Assembly: GCA_002366645.1 (NCBI GenBank)
Contig: DFBM01000188.1
Location: 1 to 12,180, forward strand
Direction of reading: 5' to 3'
Source of the DNA: Rhodobacterales bacterium UBA3080
GTDB lineage: Bacteria; Pseudomonadota; Alphaproteobacteria; Rhodobacterales; Rhodobacteraceae
Length of the DNA: 12,180 nucleotides
Shown: one piece after another, positions 1 through 7,520 of the stretch
How the letters are laid out: every line of letters starts with the position of its first letter
Numbering within the stretch: position 1 is the first letter of the stretch
The notes under the pieces: generated by a model
The model's input: only the letters and a program-made list of their open reading frames with translations
The model's database searches: none
Told to the model about the DNA's origin: nothing
Made by a program: the position numbers and the translations under genes

Positions 1-40
1 CCAAAATCATCGAGTAATCGGTGATTTAACGAAAATTGAA

Positions 41-67
41 GGCCGCTCTTCGGGGCGGCCTTTTTTT
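41..67 (+). terminator. Rho-independent terminator of an upstream plus-strand gene
   Basis: A perfect 6-bp GC stem (GGCCGC at 41-46, GCGGCC at 55-60) with an 8-nt loop is followed directly by seven T at 61-67, the classic intrinsic terminator layout on the plus strand. The gene it ends lies outside the window; 1-40 is probably its 3' end or 3' UTR. On the minus strand the hairpin is followed by only a broken T tract, so it is a poorer stop for the operon arriving from the right. Confidence 0.88.
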
Positions 68-147
68 ATGGCGGGAGCCTAAACGTATTTGCAGTCCGCC
101 GCGTCGGCTTAATAGAATGTAGCGTCTCTTCAGATTTTGAAGCGATA

Positions 148-633
148 TTAATCCGGCTTCGGGTTTTGTTTTTCAGCCAGAAGTATCGAAATAATAGATG
201 CCATTTCTTTCGATTGTCGTGGCGACGTTACCCCGCCGATGCCGATCCGTTTGCCGAGATGCCACCAAACACCTGGTGACCATGACCGTTCGCCGGATTT
301 TTTCAAGCGGATCAGGAAGCCATTGGAGGGTTTGAACGCGAAAAAACCGCGGTCTATGCTGGTGATATCGTCGATCGAACACAATACACTCCCCGACTGA
401 GTGCTTAGGCCTTCACGAGTCAGAATTACAGCATCGTTTGTCGCGCGGAACAGTCGGAAACCTGCCCAGATGAACAATCCTCCGGCAAGAACGAGGGTGA
501 TAAGCGAAAGAGACTTTGACGGTGGATAGACCGCCGCAATATACAGCAATGTCAGGCCAAGACCGATGATGGTTGAGACGCCGAACATTCGACGACCTTG
601 AACGACTTCTAGTCTGACTAATACTTCGGACAT
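148..633 (-). CDS. Small membrane protein with two N-terminal helices, unknown function
   Basis: A 161-residue protein with two hydrophobic segments at about residues 18-36 and 43-60, then a soluble C-terminal half of about 100 residues rich in predicted beta strands. That half contains FAFKPSNGFLIRL, a WSPGVWWHLGKR stretch and a following GIGGVT. The layout suggests a membrane-anchored PH-like domain, and I recall similar uncharacterised proteins from Rhodobacteraceae; no function is known to me. I chose the ATG at 633 because GGGAG lies 7 nt upstream. An in-frame ATG at 663 would add ten residues (MKLPNKRESS) but has a weaker ribosome site. It follows the AEC transporter by 72 nt with no terminator seen between them, so it may be the last gene of that operon. 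Confidence 0.8.
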   Translation of the reverse strand: MSEVLVRLEVVQGRRMFGVSTIIGLGLTLLYIAAVYPPSKSLSLITLVLAGGLFIWAGFRLFRATNDAVILTREGLSTQSGSVLCSIDDITSIDRGFFAFKPSNGFLIRLKKSGERSWSPGVWWHLGKRIGIGGVTSPRQSKEMASIISILLAEKQNPKPD

Positions 634-705
634 GGACGACTCCCGTTTGTTTGGCAGCTTCATACGAGTTTCCGAAGGAATGTGCCAGTAGGCGAATTGA
701 CTTGG

Positions 706-1641
706 TTATCCCAAAATCCACAGCCACATAGAGGCGGTAAATATTGATGCAGCGGTGCCTAGCAGGACCGCGCTAGCGGCTGCACCTTTCGCACGGTTGT
801 ACATATTGGCGAAAACATAGGCATTCACGCCCGGCGCCATGGAGGCGGAAACGACTGCGGAACGTGTAAACTCGATCGGCAAATCGAACACTGCTGTACA
901 CATGACATATACAATTCCGGGAAGCACCATAAGTTTGAGTATTGAAACCATGCCGGCCTCACCAACACTGGCGCGCAGGGAGTACCGTGCGAGGATGCCC
1001 CCAAGCCCAAAAAGTGCGGCAGGCAAGGCTGCACGAGATACCATTTCCGCTGCGGAAATAACGCTAGAAGGCAGTGTAATGCCACTCAGGTTAACTGCAA
1101 AGCCAAGACCAAGACCGATCATCAACGTATTTTTGAACATGGCTTTGGTGACGGCCGTCGCGGTTCCGGCGACCCCCCGACCGTCGGCACGTGCGGCCTC
1201 CATCATGGTGATACCAATCAGATAGAGCAGTGGCGCGTGGATCGAAATAATCGCGAAGTTTCCAGCGAGGGCCGCCGGTCCGTAGGCGCGCTCCATAATC
1301 GGTAGTCCAAGTAAGACGGTATTTGAAAACATCGCCGCAAAACCGATGGCGACTGAATCCCCGCGTCGGCGACGAAATAGCGATCTGGCCCCAAAAACAC
1401 CAAGAGTAAAGCTGGCAAGAACGCCGGTGTAAAACGCGACCAGCAGCCGCCAGTCAAAAACCGCCCCGAGATCGAGCCGCATTATGTTTAGGAACAAAAG
1501 GCAGGGTATCGCGAAACCTTGGGTGAAAATCATCAACCCGTCGACGACGCTGTCCTTGATTAGTTTTAACCGTGCCGCGATGTAACCCGAACCGATTACC
1601 AGAAAGACCGGTAAAACAACCTGAACAAGTTGAAGAATCAC
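706..1641 (-). CDS. AEC (auxin efflux carrier) family transporter
   Basis: A 311-residue integral membrane protein with about ten hydrophobic helices along its length and a basic loop (RSLFRRRRGD) near residues 86-95. Length, two-halved helix pattern, and the small-residue and proline-rich segments (SNTVLLGLPIMERAYG near 106-121, SASMAPGVNAYVFANMYNRA near 264-283) fit the AEC family (bile/arsenite/riboflavin transporter superfamily). Bacterial members move organic acids such as malate or other anions across the inner membrane; the substrate here cannot be told. Its ATG overlaps the stop of the MBL gene (ATGA, 1638-1641), so it is translationally coupled to it. It is not usually regarded as part of the tmk-holB cluster function and may simply share the transcript. 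Confidence 0.9.
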   Translation of the reverse strand: MILQLVQVVLPVFLVIGSGYIAARLKLIKDSVVDGLMIFTQGFAIPCLLFLNIMRLDLGAVFDWRLLVAFYTGVLASFTLGVFGARSLFRRRRGDSVAIGFAAMFSNTVLLGLPIMERAYGPAALAGNFAIISIHAPLLYLIGITMMEAARADGRGVAGTATAVTKAMFKNTLMIGLGLGFAVNLSGITLPSSVISAAEMVSRAALPAALFGLGGILARYSLRASVGEAGMVSILKLMVLPGIVYVMCTAVFDLPIEFTRSAVVSASMAPGVNAYVFANMYNRAKGAAASAVLLGTAASIFTASMWLWILG

Positions 1642-2435
1642 GCTTCGATCTCGATCACCATTCCGTCGTATGCGGGAGTGATATGGTCAGCGGTTTCGGT
1701 GTCCAACGTATCGTAATCCAGATCTATATGCATATTCGTTATGACAGCCCGCTCGGGTGCGGCGCGTTTGATCCACTCCAACGTGCGGGCCAGATGTGCA
1801 TGGCTGGAATGGGGTTTGTACCGAAGCGCGTCCACCACCCAGACCTTAAGATGCTTCAGTTTCTTCCAGGCCGGATCATAGATCGTTTCAGCATCAGGTA
1901 GATACGCCAGATCGCCGATGCGGAATCCTAGTGCATCGATCCTCCCGTGCTTGACCTCGAACGGTTCGAAGACAATAGCACCACCCGGTCCGTCGATCGT
2001 GGTTAGGTCCTTGATGGCGTTAAGGTCGAGTATAGGCGGGTAGGAACTGCCCGGCGGCTGGATGAATGCATAGCCAAAACGTGCCAGCAAGCTGTCTGTC
2101 GTGCGCGTGTCGGCCCAGACCGGAAGCCGCGAGCCGCGATTGAAGACGATCATTCGAAGGTCGTCGATCCCATGCATATGGTCCGCATGTTCGTGGGTAA
2201 ATATTACGCCGTCCAGATGGCCGATACCAGCATCCAGAAGCTGTGCTCGCATGTCGGGCGAGGTGTCGATAAGGACACGGGTGACGGCATCTCCTTCAAT
2301 GCGTTCGACCAGCATTGAACAACGGCGGCGGAGATTCTTCGGGTTTTCGGGGTCACATGCCCCCCATAGTCCACCCAGTCTGGGAACACCGCCCGAAGAG
2401 CCACAGCCAAGAATTGTGTAGCGCAGGATTGCCAT
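1638..2435 (-). CDS. MBL-fold metallohydrolase, PhnP-like phosphodiesterase
   Basis: A 265-residue metallo-beta-lactamase-fold enzyme. The metal motif HEHADH is at residues 81-86, with further ligands expected at H163 (VKHG), D181 (YLPDA) and H236 (NMHIDLDY). The N-terminal LGCGSSGGVPRLGG is typical of the PhnP/cyclic-phosphodiesterase branch. PhnP cleaves 5-phosphoribosyl 1,2-cyclic phosphate in phosphonate use, but no phn genes are present here. Relatives beside tatD in Rhodobacterales are annotated only as MBL-fold hydrolases, so the substrate is open; a cyclic nucleotide or phosphodiester is a reasonable guess. Its ATG shares a base with the TAA of the TatD gene (TAATG, 2433-2437) and there is no strong separate ribosome site, which points to coupling. 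All expected metal ligands are present. Confidence 0.88.
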   Translation of the reverse strand: MAILRYTILGCGSSGGVPRLGGLWGACDPENPKNLRRRCSMLVERIEGDAVTRVLIDTSPDMRAQLLDAGIGHLDGVIFTHEHADHMHGIDDLRMIVFNRGSRLPVWADTRTTDSLLARFGYAFIQPPGSSYPPILDLNAIKDLTTIDGPGGAIVFEPFEVKHGRIDALGFRIGDLAYLPDAETIYDPAWKKLKHLKVWVVDALRYKPHSSHAHLARTLEWIKRAAPERAVITNMHIDLDYDTLDTETADHITPAYDGMVIEIEA

Positions 2436-3235
2436 TATTTTTGCGTCCAGACTGCAGCTTTGGCAAATAGCCTGTCAAAATTGGCCGAGGTCTGCGTCGC
2501 GAACTCGGCGTAGTGCATGCCGTAAATTTCGGCACCTACTTCCGCGGTCAATGCTGTGTACGCCGGTTCATTGCGTTTGCCGCGATGGGGTTGAGGCGCC
2601 AGATACGGGGCGTCGGTTTCGACCAATATGCGATCAGCAGGTGCTGCCGCAAAAATATCGCGTAGTTCCTGGCTTTTCTTGAAAGTGGCGATACCGGACA
2701 TTGAAAGGTAAAAACCTAGGTTCAGCATTGCAGTTCCAAGCTCGGCACTGGAAGAAAAGCAGTGCATCACACAATCAAATGCGCCAGCTTTATGTTCGGC
2801 GCTCAAAATCCGTGCCATGTCATCATCCGCCGCCCGCGCGTGAATTATCAGCGGCAGGGACGTTTGACGGGCGGCTTCTATATGTATCAACAAGCTTTCT
2901 TGCTGAACGATTTTGCTTTCTGCAGTGTAGTGATAATCCAGACCGGTTTCGCCAATCCCGACCATTTTCGGGTGTTTCGCAATTTCGACCAATTGCTCGA
3001 CGGTCACCATCGGCTCGGATGCGGCGCTCATCGGGTGGGTGCCCACGGCGTAAAACACGGGATCATAAGCGTCAGCAATGCGGCGCACATCTGGCTCGGC
3101 ACGCAGTTTTGTGCAAATGCTGACCATACGCGTAACACCGGCCTCAACGGCACGGTCTATAATTTCCGGCAGCTCGCCTTCAAAATCCGGAAAATCCAGA
3201 TGGCAGTGGCTGTCAACAATTGCGGGTTTGGTCAT
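2435..3235 (-). CDS. TatD family metal-dependent hydrolase (YcfH/TatD DNase type)
   Basis: A TIM-barrel hydrolase of 266 residues from the chosen start. Metal-site residues of the TatD family are all visible: H10 and H12 in VDSHCHLDF, E96 in GIGETGLDYHY, H132 (IIHAR), H158 (VMHCFS) and D208 (VETDAP), followed by the family's PHRGKRNEP loop near 217-224. Family members are Mg-dependent 3'-5' exonucleases or D-aminoacyl-tRNA deacylases acting in the cytoplasm in DNA repair or quality control. Two adjacent ATGs (3238 and 3235) follow a GGAG at 3244-3241; the second gives the better 5-nt spacing. A longer reading from 3289 adds 18 residues that overlap the holB end and look non-conserved (MMPPPDGPRS), so I rejected it. 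The gap to the holB stop is 13 nt. Confidence 0.92.
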   Translation of the reverse strand: MTKPAIVDSHCHLDFPDFEGELPEIIDRAVEAGVTRMVSICTKLRAEPDVRRIADAYDPVFYAVGTHPMSAASEPMVTVEQLVEIAKHPKMVGIGETGLDYHYTAESKIVQQESLLIHIEAARQTSLPLIIHARAADDDMARILSAEHKAGAFDCVMHCFSSSAELGTAMLNLGFYLSMSGIATFKKSQELRDIFAAAPADRILVETDAPYLAPQPHRGKRNEPAYTALTAEVGAEIYGMHYAEFATQTSANFDRLFAKAAVWTQK

Positions 3236-3248
3236 CATGGCTCCGGCT

Positions 3249-4376
3249 TCATGCCGACAGGAGCGAGGCCCGTCCGGCGGTGGCATCAATACTTATGACC
3301 GTATCAAGGATCACTTGCGCAGGGTCAAGGTTAACAGCACGTGCATGGGTAATTCTTCCGGTCAGTTCCTGCACCAAATTAGCCCACTCGCGCGCTTGGT
3401 ACGCGTTGGCGGAAAGACGTGCGGAAAGCTCGGCCTCTCCTTGAATTGTGTCGTCCCTACCGCCTCTGGCACCGCCGAGTGCAAGGCGGGAAAGCGCGAT
3501 AAGCAGAAGGCGAACGGTCATATCATAGTGGTTTTCGGACCCTTTACCGGCGCATTTTTCGGCCAGCATGATGATCCGCGGGCGGTTCATGCGCGGGGCG
3601 GTCGCAAGAAGTGAAATGATGTTTTCGTAGGTTTCCAGACCGTCGTTTGCCAGCAGGTCAATCGCTTCGCCCGCCGATCCACCAGATAGCGCGCTTAGTG
3701 CAGAAATATTCGGCACGTCTGAAAAACCGGCTTGAGTCATCGCATTATCCAGCGCCTCCGGCGCAAGCGCGGTGCATCGCAATTCGCGACAGCGCGATCT
3801 AATCGTAGGCAGAAGTTTTGCCGGTTGGTGGCTAATCAGCAGAATGATCGTTTTTGCCGGCGGTTCCTCCAGCACCTTAAGTAAGGCGTTTTCGGCAGAG
3901 GTGTTCATCTCGTCAGCAGCATCAACAATAGCGATCCGCCAACCACCATCCGATGACGATAGCGTAAAGAAACTCTTGAGTTTTCGGACTTCCTCGACAG
4001 TAATCGTCTTTTTTAGTCGCTTGGCTTTCTCATCCCAAGGGCGGCGACACAGGAACACGCCGGGCTCTGCCAATGCGGCCACTCGGCGGAATACTGGATT
4101 GTCGGGTGAGACTTTCAAACTGTCTTTAGCGGGCGCGGCAAACATTCCGGTGTCAGCATCGCTATCCAGCAGAAAGCGGGCGATGTTCCAAGCCAGAGTT
4201 GCTTTGCCAACGCCTTTTGGACCTGTGATTAGCCAGCTGTGATGCAGGCGGCCCTGATTGAAAGCGTCCAGAAATGTTGTCGCCGCTTCGTCTTGGCCAA
4301 ATAGTTCAACCGTTTCGCGTGGGTGCGGGGCACCTTCAATCCGGTCCGGTTCAGGTATCTCGTCGGGCACGCTCAT
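3249..4376 (-). CDS. holB: DNA polymerase III subunit delta'
   Basis: A 375-residue clamp-loader subunit. It has a RuvB/AAA+-like N-terminal domain with a P-loop GPKGVGK at 52-58, a Walker B-like IAIVDAADEMN at 148-158, the NALLKVLEEPP stretch at 163-173 and the SRC motif (TIRSRC, 191-196). The C-terminal third is the helical collar domain. Delta' is the rigid stator of the gamma complex that loads the beta sliding clamp at replication forks. The residue after the P-loop lysine is Ala rather than Ser/Thr, compatible with a subunit not expected to drive ATP hydrolysis. An insert of about 25 residues (about 75-100) before the RRPWDEK segment suits an alphaproteobacterial delta'. Its ATG overlaps the tmk stop (ATGA at 4373-4376); tmk-holB pairing is widely conserved. 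Confidence 0.95.
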   Translation of the reverse strand: MSVPDEIPEPDRIEGAPHPRETVELFGQDEAATTFLDAFNQGRLHHSWLITGPKGVGKATLAWNIARFLLDSDADTGMFAAPAKDSLKVSPDNPVFRRVAALAEPGVFLCRRPWDEKAKRLKKTITVEEVRKLKSFFTLSSSDGGWRIAIVDAADEMNTSAENALLKVLEEPPAKTIILLISHQPAKLLPTIRSRCRELRCTALAPEALDNAMTQAGFSDVPNISALSALSGGSAGEAIDLLANDGLETYENIISLLATAPRMNRPRIIMLAEKCAGKGSENHYDMTVRLLLIALSRLALGGARGGRDDTIQGEAELSARLSANAYQAREWANLVQELTGRITHARAVNLDPAQVILDTVISIDATAGRASLLSA

Positions 4377-4996
4377 ACCAGCAGCTCCAAAGCAAGCCGT
4401 AGGATTTCGCGCGCAATTTCGTCAATCTCACGGTTGCCGTCGATCAATGCGCAGCGGTGTGCTTCGGTTTGGGCTAGCTCCTTGAAGCCTTCCCGCAGGC
4501 GGTGCTGAAACTCCAGACCAAATTCCTCGAACCGGTCCTCACCCGAATTTCGCGCCAAACCACGCGCAAGTGCTGCATCAGGATCCATGTCGATAATAAA
4601 AGTGCGGTCTGGCTCGAATCCGATCATGCGGGCGTGAATGTCGTCGACCGTCTCGCGTAAGTCCGAACGAACTGCGCCTTGGTAAACCCTCGTCGAATCT
4701 GCAAAGCGGTCTGTGATGACGATTTCACCACGCTCCAGCGCAGGGATTATCGTCCGTTCAATGTGATCGCGCCGTGCTGCGTAAAACAACAGTATTTCTG
4801 TCTCCGGGGACCAACGCCCAGGTTCGCCTTCCACTAACAACTTACGTATTTCCTCGGCGCCCGGGGAGCCCCCCGGTTCTCGCGTCAAAACTACGGTATG
4901 CCCGTGATCCCGCAAACTTCTGGCGAGTATTTTTGCTTGCGAAGATTTGCCCGAACCATCGATGCCCTCAAAGCTCAGGAATATGCCCTTGGACAC
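4373..4996 (-). CDS. tmk: Thymidylate kinase (dTMP kinase)
   Basis: Phosphorylates dTMP to dTDP with ATP, the step feeding dTTP synthesis. From the chosen start it has 207 residues, the usual length. Visible motifs are the P-loop EGIDGSGKS (10-18), TREPGG (38-43), the dTMP-binding DRFADST (96-102), YQG (105-107) and a LID segment RNSGEDRFEE near 154-163. I use the GTG at 4996: it lies one base after the stop of the carboxypeptidase gene, has a run of six G (5007-5002) 5 nt upstream, and begins MSKGIFLSFEG as tmk proteins do. A further upstream GTG (5020) would prepend LRLRGAE in overlap with the previous gene and lacks a ribosome site. The stop overlaps the holB start. Confidence 0.95.
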   Translation of the reverse strand: MSKGIFLSFEGIDGSGKSSQAKILARSLRDHGHTVVLTREPGGSPGAEEIRKLLVEGEPGRWSPETEILLFYAARRDHIERTIIPALERGEIVITDRFADSTRVYQGAVRSDLRETVDDIHARMIGFEPDRTFIIDMDPDAALARGLARNSGEDRFEEFGLEFQHRLREGFKELAQTEAHRCALIDGNREIDEIAREILRLALELLV

Positions 4997-4997
4997 C

Positions 4998-6143
4998 TCA
5001 GCCCCCCGAAGTCGCAGCACGGATGCGCATCAAAAGAATGTCGGTTGCGGCTTGTACACGCTCCACAAATCCACCGGGTTCAACAGCGGTCAGGGCGTTC
5101 AAGGGGTATTTCATATCTTCGCCCGTGGGCAACGTAATTACCAACTCTCCGAGCTGTTGCCCCGCACGAATAGGGGCCTCTATCGGGTCAGCATATGTAT
5201 AATGCGCTGTAATCTGGTCCAGCCCCTCCAGCGGTAATAATAGTTCAATGTCGCCATCTAGTGCCATTTCGACACTGTCCGTCGCACCAAGCCAAACGTT
5301 TGCGCGATCAACTGGTTCGCCACCCTTGAAAAGGGTTTTCATTCCCCATTCCCGAAATGCCCAGCGCGCAATCCGCTCTGCTTCAGTTGATCTGGCAAGC
5401 GGGGTTTCCATCCCACCAATCATAAAAATAATCCGCCGACCATTGCTAACGGCAGAGCCAACCAGACCATACCCAGCCTCTTCGGTATGACCGGTTTTCA
5501 GACCATCAGCGCCAATACCCAACCCCAGCAAAGGATTACGATTGTTCTGCGTGATGTTTTCCCAAGTGAAAGTCTCTTCCGCGAAAAACGTGTAGTATTG
5601 GGGGAACTTTTCAATGATACGCGTCGCCAGAAAAACCAGATCGGCTGCGCTCATTTCCTGACCCGGGTCTGGCCAACCGGTCGAATTCACGAAATGCGAG
5701 TTATCCATACCTAACTCAAACGCCCGCTGCGTCATCCGTTTGGCAAACGCGGCCTCCGTTCCGGCAAGTCCTTCGGCCAAAACGATGCAGGCGTCATTGC
5801 CGGATTGAACGATAACCCCGCGAATAAGATCCTCGATCCGGACGCGCGCTCCTTCCCGAACGAACATCTTCGATCCGCCTTTTTGAGAGGCATTGGTCGA
5901 AACCCGAAAGGTATCTTCAAGCGTCAACCGACCGTCTTCGAGTGCCTCGAAGACAAGGTTCAGCGTCATCAATTTGGACATCGAAGCCGGGGGCATTGCC
6001 TCGTAAGCGTTCTTTTCAAGCAAAACGGTGCCAGTGTTGTAATCAACAACCAGAGCCGAGCGCGCCGTCGTTTCAAGCGCAGCGGCGGTTTGAGCCAAAA
6101 GACAAACAAAAGTAAAAGCGGCTATGAACAATCGAGTAAACAT
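4998..6143 (-). CDS. D-alanyl-D-alanine carboxypeptidase (PBP5/6 family)
   Basis: A 381-residue low-molecular-weight penicillin-binding protein that removes the terminal D-Ala from peptidoglycan pentapeptides in the periplasm. Residues 1-22 form a signal peptide (hydrophobic core FIAAFTFVCLL, Ala-rich cleavage region before LETT). The serine-peptidase motifs are in order: SMSK at 54-57 (nucleophile S54), SGN at 114-116 and KTG at 216-218. The C-terminal 100 residues match the beta-rich PBP5_C domain; the end (about 358-381, FVERVQAATDILLMRIRAA) could be an amphipathic membrane anchor. The ATG is 8 nt after the SPOR gene stop, with GGGA just upstream. Its neighbours, a SPOR-domain lipoprotein before and tmk after, are the usual Rhodobacterales arrangement, so cell-wall trimming is probably co-expressed with replication functions. 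Confidence 0.95.
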   Translation of the reverse strand: MFTRLFIAAFTFVCLLAQTAAALETTARSALVVDYNTGTVLLEKNAYEAMPPASMSKLMTLNLVFEALEDGRLTLEDTFRVSTNASQKGGSKMFVREGARVRIEDLIRGVIVQSGNDACIVLAEGLAGTEAAFAKRMTQRAFELGMDNSHFVNSTGWPDPGQEMSAADLVFLATRIIEKFPQYYTFFAEETFTWENITQNNRNPLLGLGIGADGLKTGHTEEAGYGLVGSAVSNGRRIIFMIGGMETPLARSTEAERIARWAFREWGMKTLFKGGEPVDRANVWLGATDSVEMALDGDIELLLPLEGLDQITAHYTYADPIEAPIRAGQQLGELVITLPTGEDMKYPLNALTAVEPGGFVERVQAATDILLMRIRAATSGG

Positions 6144-6151
6144 CTGTTTCC

Positions 6152-7009
6152 CTATCGCAAAATAATGGCGTCTTTATAGCCAAGTTGATTAACAGTCGCC
6201 ATCATGATTTCGAGTGCCTCGGGCGAATTTGCTGGTCCGACGACAATCCGGTACAGGATTTTGCCACCGGCCTCGCGCTCACGAATTTCGGCGGTCAAAC
6301 CCGCCGTTTCCAGTTTCGCAACAACAGCCTCTGCACGCGATTCACTTTGAAGGGTCGCGACCTGAATGAACGTGCCGGTGGCTGGCGCAATTGGCTTAAC
6401 CGGTGGCAAGCTTGTTTCTTCGATTTCAGCAGGCGCGACATCGGGAGCGACGACAGCTGGCGTCACAACCGCAGGCGCAGGAACCGGAGCAGCTTTGGCA
6501 GAAGGACGGCGTAACGGAACGCTCATATCAGGATCGTCTGCAACCTCTGGTTCGACGACAGGCACCTCAACCTCAACCGTTTTACGGCGTAGCGCAACGA
6601 TGGTTAGTTCTGTCGGCGTGCCCGCCAAGACACCCAATGCGGCGGCAGCATCGGCCGAAAGTTCAATTTTTGGACCCGGGAAATCCCGTTCTCGTTTGTA
6701 AAGCGCGCCGATGACTTCTTTACCGGTCGCATCGTTACGAATTCGAACGCGTTCGGGCTTTTCGATATCTGGATATGCGATCCAGACACCGCCAAAAGTT
6801 GGCCGTCCATCCCAGAGCGCCATATCCGTGATGCTGAAGGCCTCAGGTGCGACAACATCTACCTCAACTGTTTCAACGGCATTTTCACCGATCTCAGGTG
6901 TTTCAGAGATTGTCGACAAGGTTTCATCGCAACCCGCCAAAACCGAAGCACCTAATAGCAACGCAAATAGTGGTGCTGACGCATACCATTTTTTTCGAAA
7001 AATTCCCAT
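6152..7009 (-). CDS. SPOR domain-containing lipoprotein
   Basis: A 285-residue exported lipoprotein. A signal peptide ends in the lipobox LAGC (C27), so it is probably lipid-anchored; D28 follows the Cys, which in enterobacteria favours inner-membrane retention but is not a reliable rule here. Residues about 55-140 form a folded domain of unknown type, followed by a Pro/Ala/Val-rich linker (about 145-210). The C-terminal 70 residues are a SPOR domain (GTFIQVATLQSESRA near 212-226, YRIVVGP near 254-260) that binds denuded glycan strands at division sites. It lies directly upstream of the carboxypeptidase, suggesting a shared septal peptidoglycan role. The ATG is preceded by AGGGG with 6-nt spacing (7020-7016). 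It is the first gene of the minus-strand cluster, so the operon promoter should lie in 7021-7182. Confidence 0.93.
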   Translation of the reverse strand: MGIFRKKWYASAPLFALLLGASVLAGCDETLSTISETPEIGENAVETVEVDVVAPEAFSITDMALWDGRPTFGGVWIAYPDIEKPERVRIRNDATGKEVIGALYKRERDFPGPKIELSADAAAALGVLAGTPTELTIVALRRKTVEVEVPVVEPEVADDPDMSVPLRRPSAKAAPVPAPAVVTPAVVAPDVAPAEIEETSLPPVKPIAPATGTFIQVATLQSESRAEAVVAKLETAGLTAEIREREAGGKILYRIVVGPANSPEALEIMMATVNQLGYKDAIILR

Positions 7010-7067
7010 GTATTACCCCTGAATCCCGGCCAAATAGGCTCTTACGGATACGCTCGCCTCATCCTTG

Positions 7068-7080
7068 CCGCCTTTGGCGG
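7068..7080. promoter_or_regulatory. Short GC hairpin in the leader of the SPOR-carboxypeptidase operon
   Basis: A perfect 5-bp stem (CCGCC at 7068-7072, GGCGG at 7076-7080) with a TTT loop lies about 60 nt upstream of the SPOR gene ATG, in the 173-nt divergent spacer. It has no T tract on either strand, so it is not an obvious terminator. It may stabilise the 5' leader. I found no convincing -35/-10 pair for either the operon or the tRNA in this spacer. Confidence 0.35.
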
Positions 7081-7182
7081 TCGTTCGGTAAAGTCTAGAC
7101 AAGTTATAACGAAATGAAAAGTGCACTGATTTGGATTACATGTGTGGACCTTCGCACTTCTTATAGCTAAAAGACCCTCGTC

Positions 7183-7272
7183 GGAGGAGTGGCAGAGTGG
7201 TTGAATGCACCGGTCTTGAAAACCGACGTAGGTGAAAGTCTACCGTGGGTTCGAATCCCACCTCCTCCGCCA
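7183..7272 (+). tRNA. tRNA-Ser (UGA anticodon)
   Basis: The acceptor stem GGAGGAG (7183-7189) pairs with CTCCTCC (7262-7268), followed by discriminator G and an encoded CCA (7270-7272). The anticodon loop CTTGAAA (7215-7221) places TGA at 7217-7219, which reads UCA codons. The T arm is GTGGG-TTCGAAT-CCCAC. The long variable arm (about 7227-7244, TAGG/CCTA-like pairing imperfect) is typical of class II serine tRNAs. The outermost anticodon-stem pair is C-A (7210/7226), so the stem is effectively four pairs. It stands alone, divergent from the operon to its left and convergent with the recombinase operon to its right, and appears intact. It separates core from accessory DNA. Confidence 0.97.
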
Positions 7273-7520
7273 CTAACTTATAGATACTACTTGCGATGTT
7301 ACTTGCCGCCGTATGTTCCCACAACTACGGGGGCTTACGGATGGTAGGTTTTGTATGAGACGTATCTCGGGGCTGATTTGCCGCCGGATTCTCGAGTTTA
7401 TCTCTCTTGTCGGTTTCGAGGGACGGGTTTTGTTCTGTGGTGTGGCTAAATGTTGCCGATGGCTGTGAATGTTGAGCTTTCGACTACCCTGAATTTGCAA
7501 TTTTCAACGGCGATCATTTG
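7273..7520. other. Non-coding spacer between tRNA-Ser and recombinase, probable island end
   Basis: About 250 nt with no ORF that looks coding. It receives the tRNA transcript from the left and the recombinase transcript from the right, yet I see no strong hairpin-plus-T terminator for either. A 9-bp direct repeat TTGCCGCCG occurs at 7303-7311 and 7378-7386. If the recombinase is still linked to its attachment site, one att half-site could lie here, but no duplicate of the tRNA 3' end is visible elsewhere in the window. Confidence 0.4.

Noticed and set aside
128..142. Small hairpin (CTTCA/TGAAG) downstream of the 161-residue gene as a terminator
   Set aside because: Only five pairs, AT-rich, and no T tract on the minus strand.
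3236..3289. 18-residue upstream extension of the TatD protein
   Set aside because: It overlaps the holB 3' end, looks non-conserved, and the ATG pair at 3238/3235 has a GGAG site.
2762..3614. Two overlapping plus-strand ORFs of 178 codons each
   Set aside because: They lie fully antisense to the TatD and holB genes, which have clear family motifs; the translations show no family features.
7136..7324. Minus-strand ORF of 62 codons containing EVGFEPTVDFHLRRFSRP
   Set aside because: It is the antisense translation of tRNA-Ser, a well-known annotation artefact in databases.
7064..7386. Recurring CTTGCCGCC / TTGCCGCCG words (7064-7072, 7302-7310, 7378-7386) as att repeats
   Set aside because: Nine-base GC words at irregular spacing on both sides of the tRNA are weak evidence; no second copy was found at another plausible element end.
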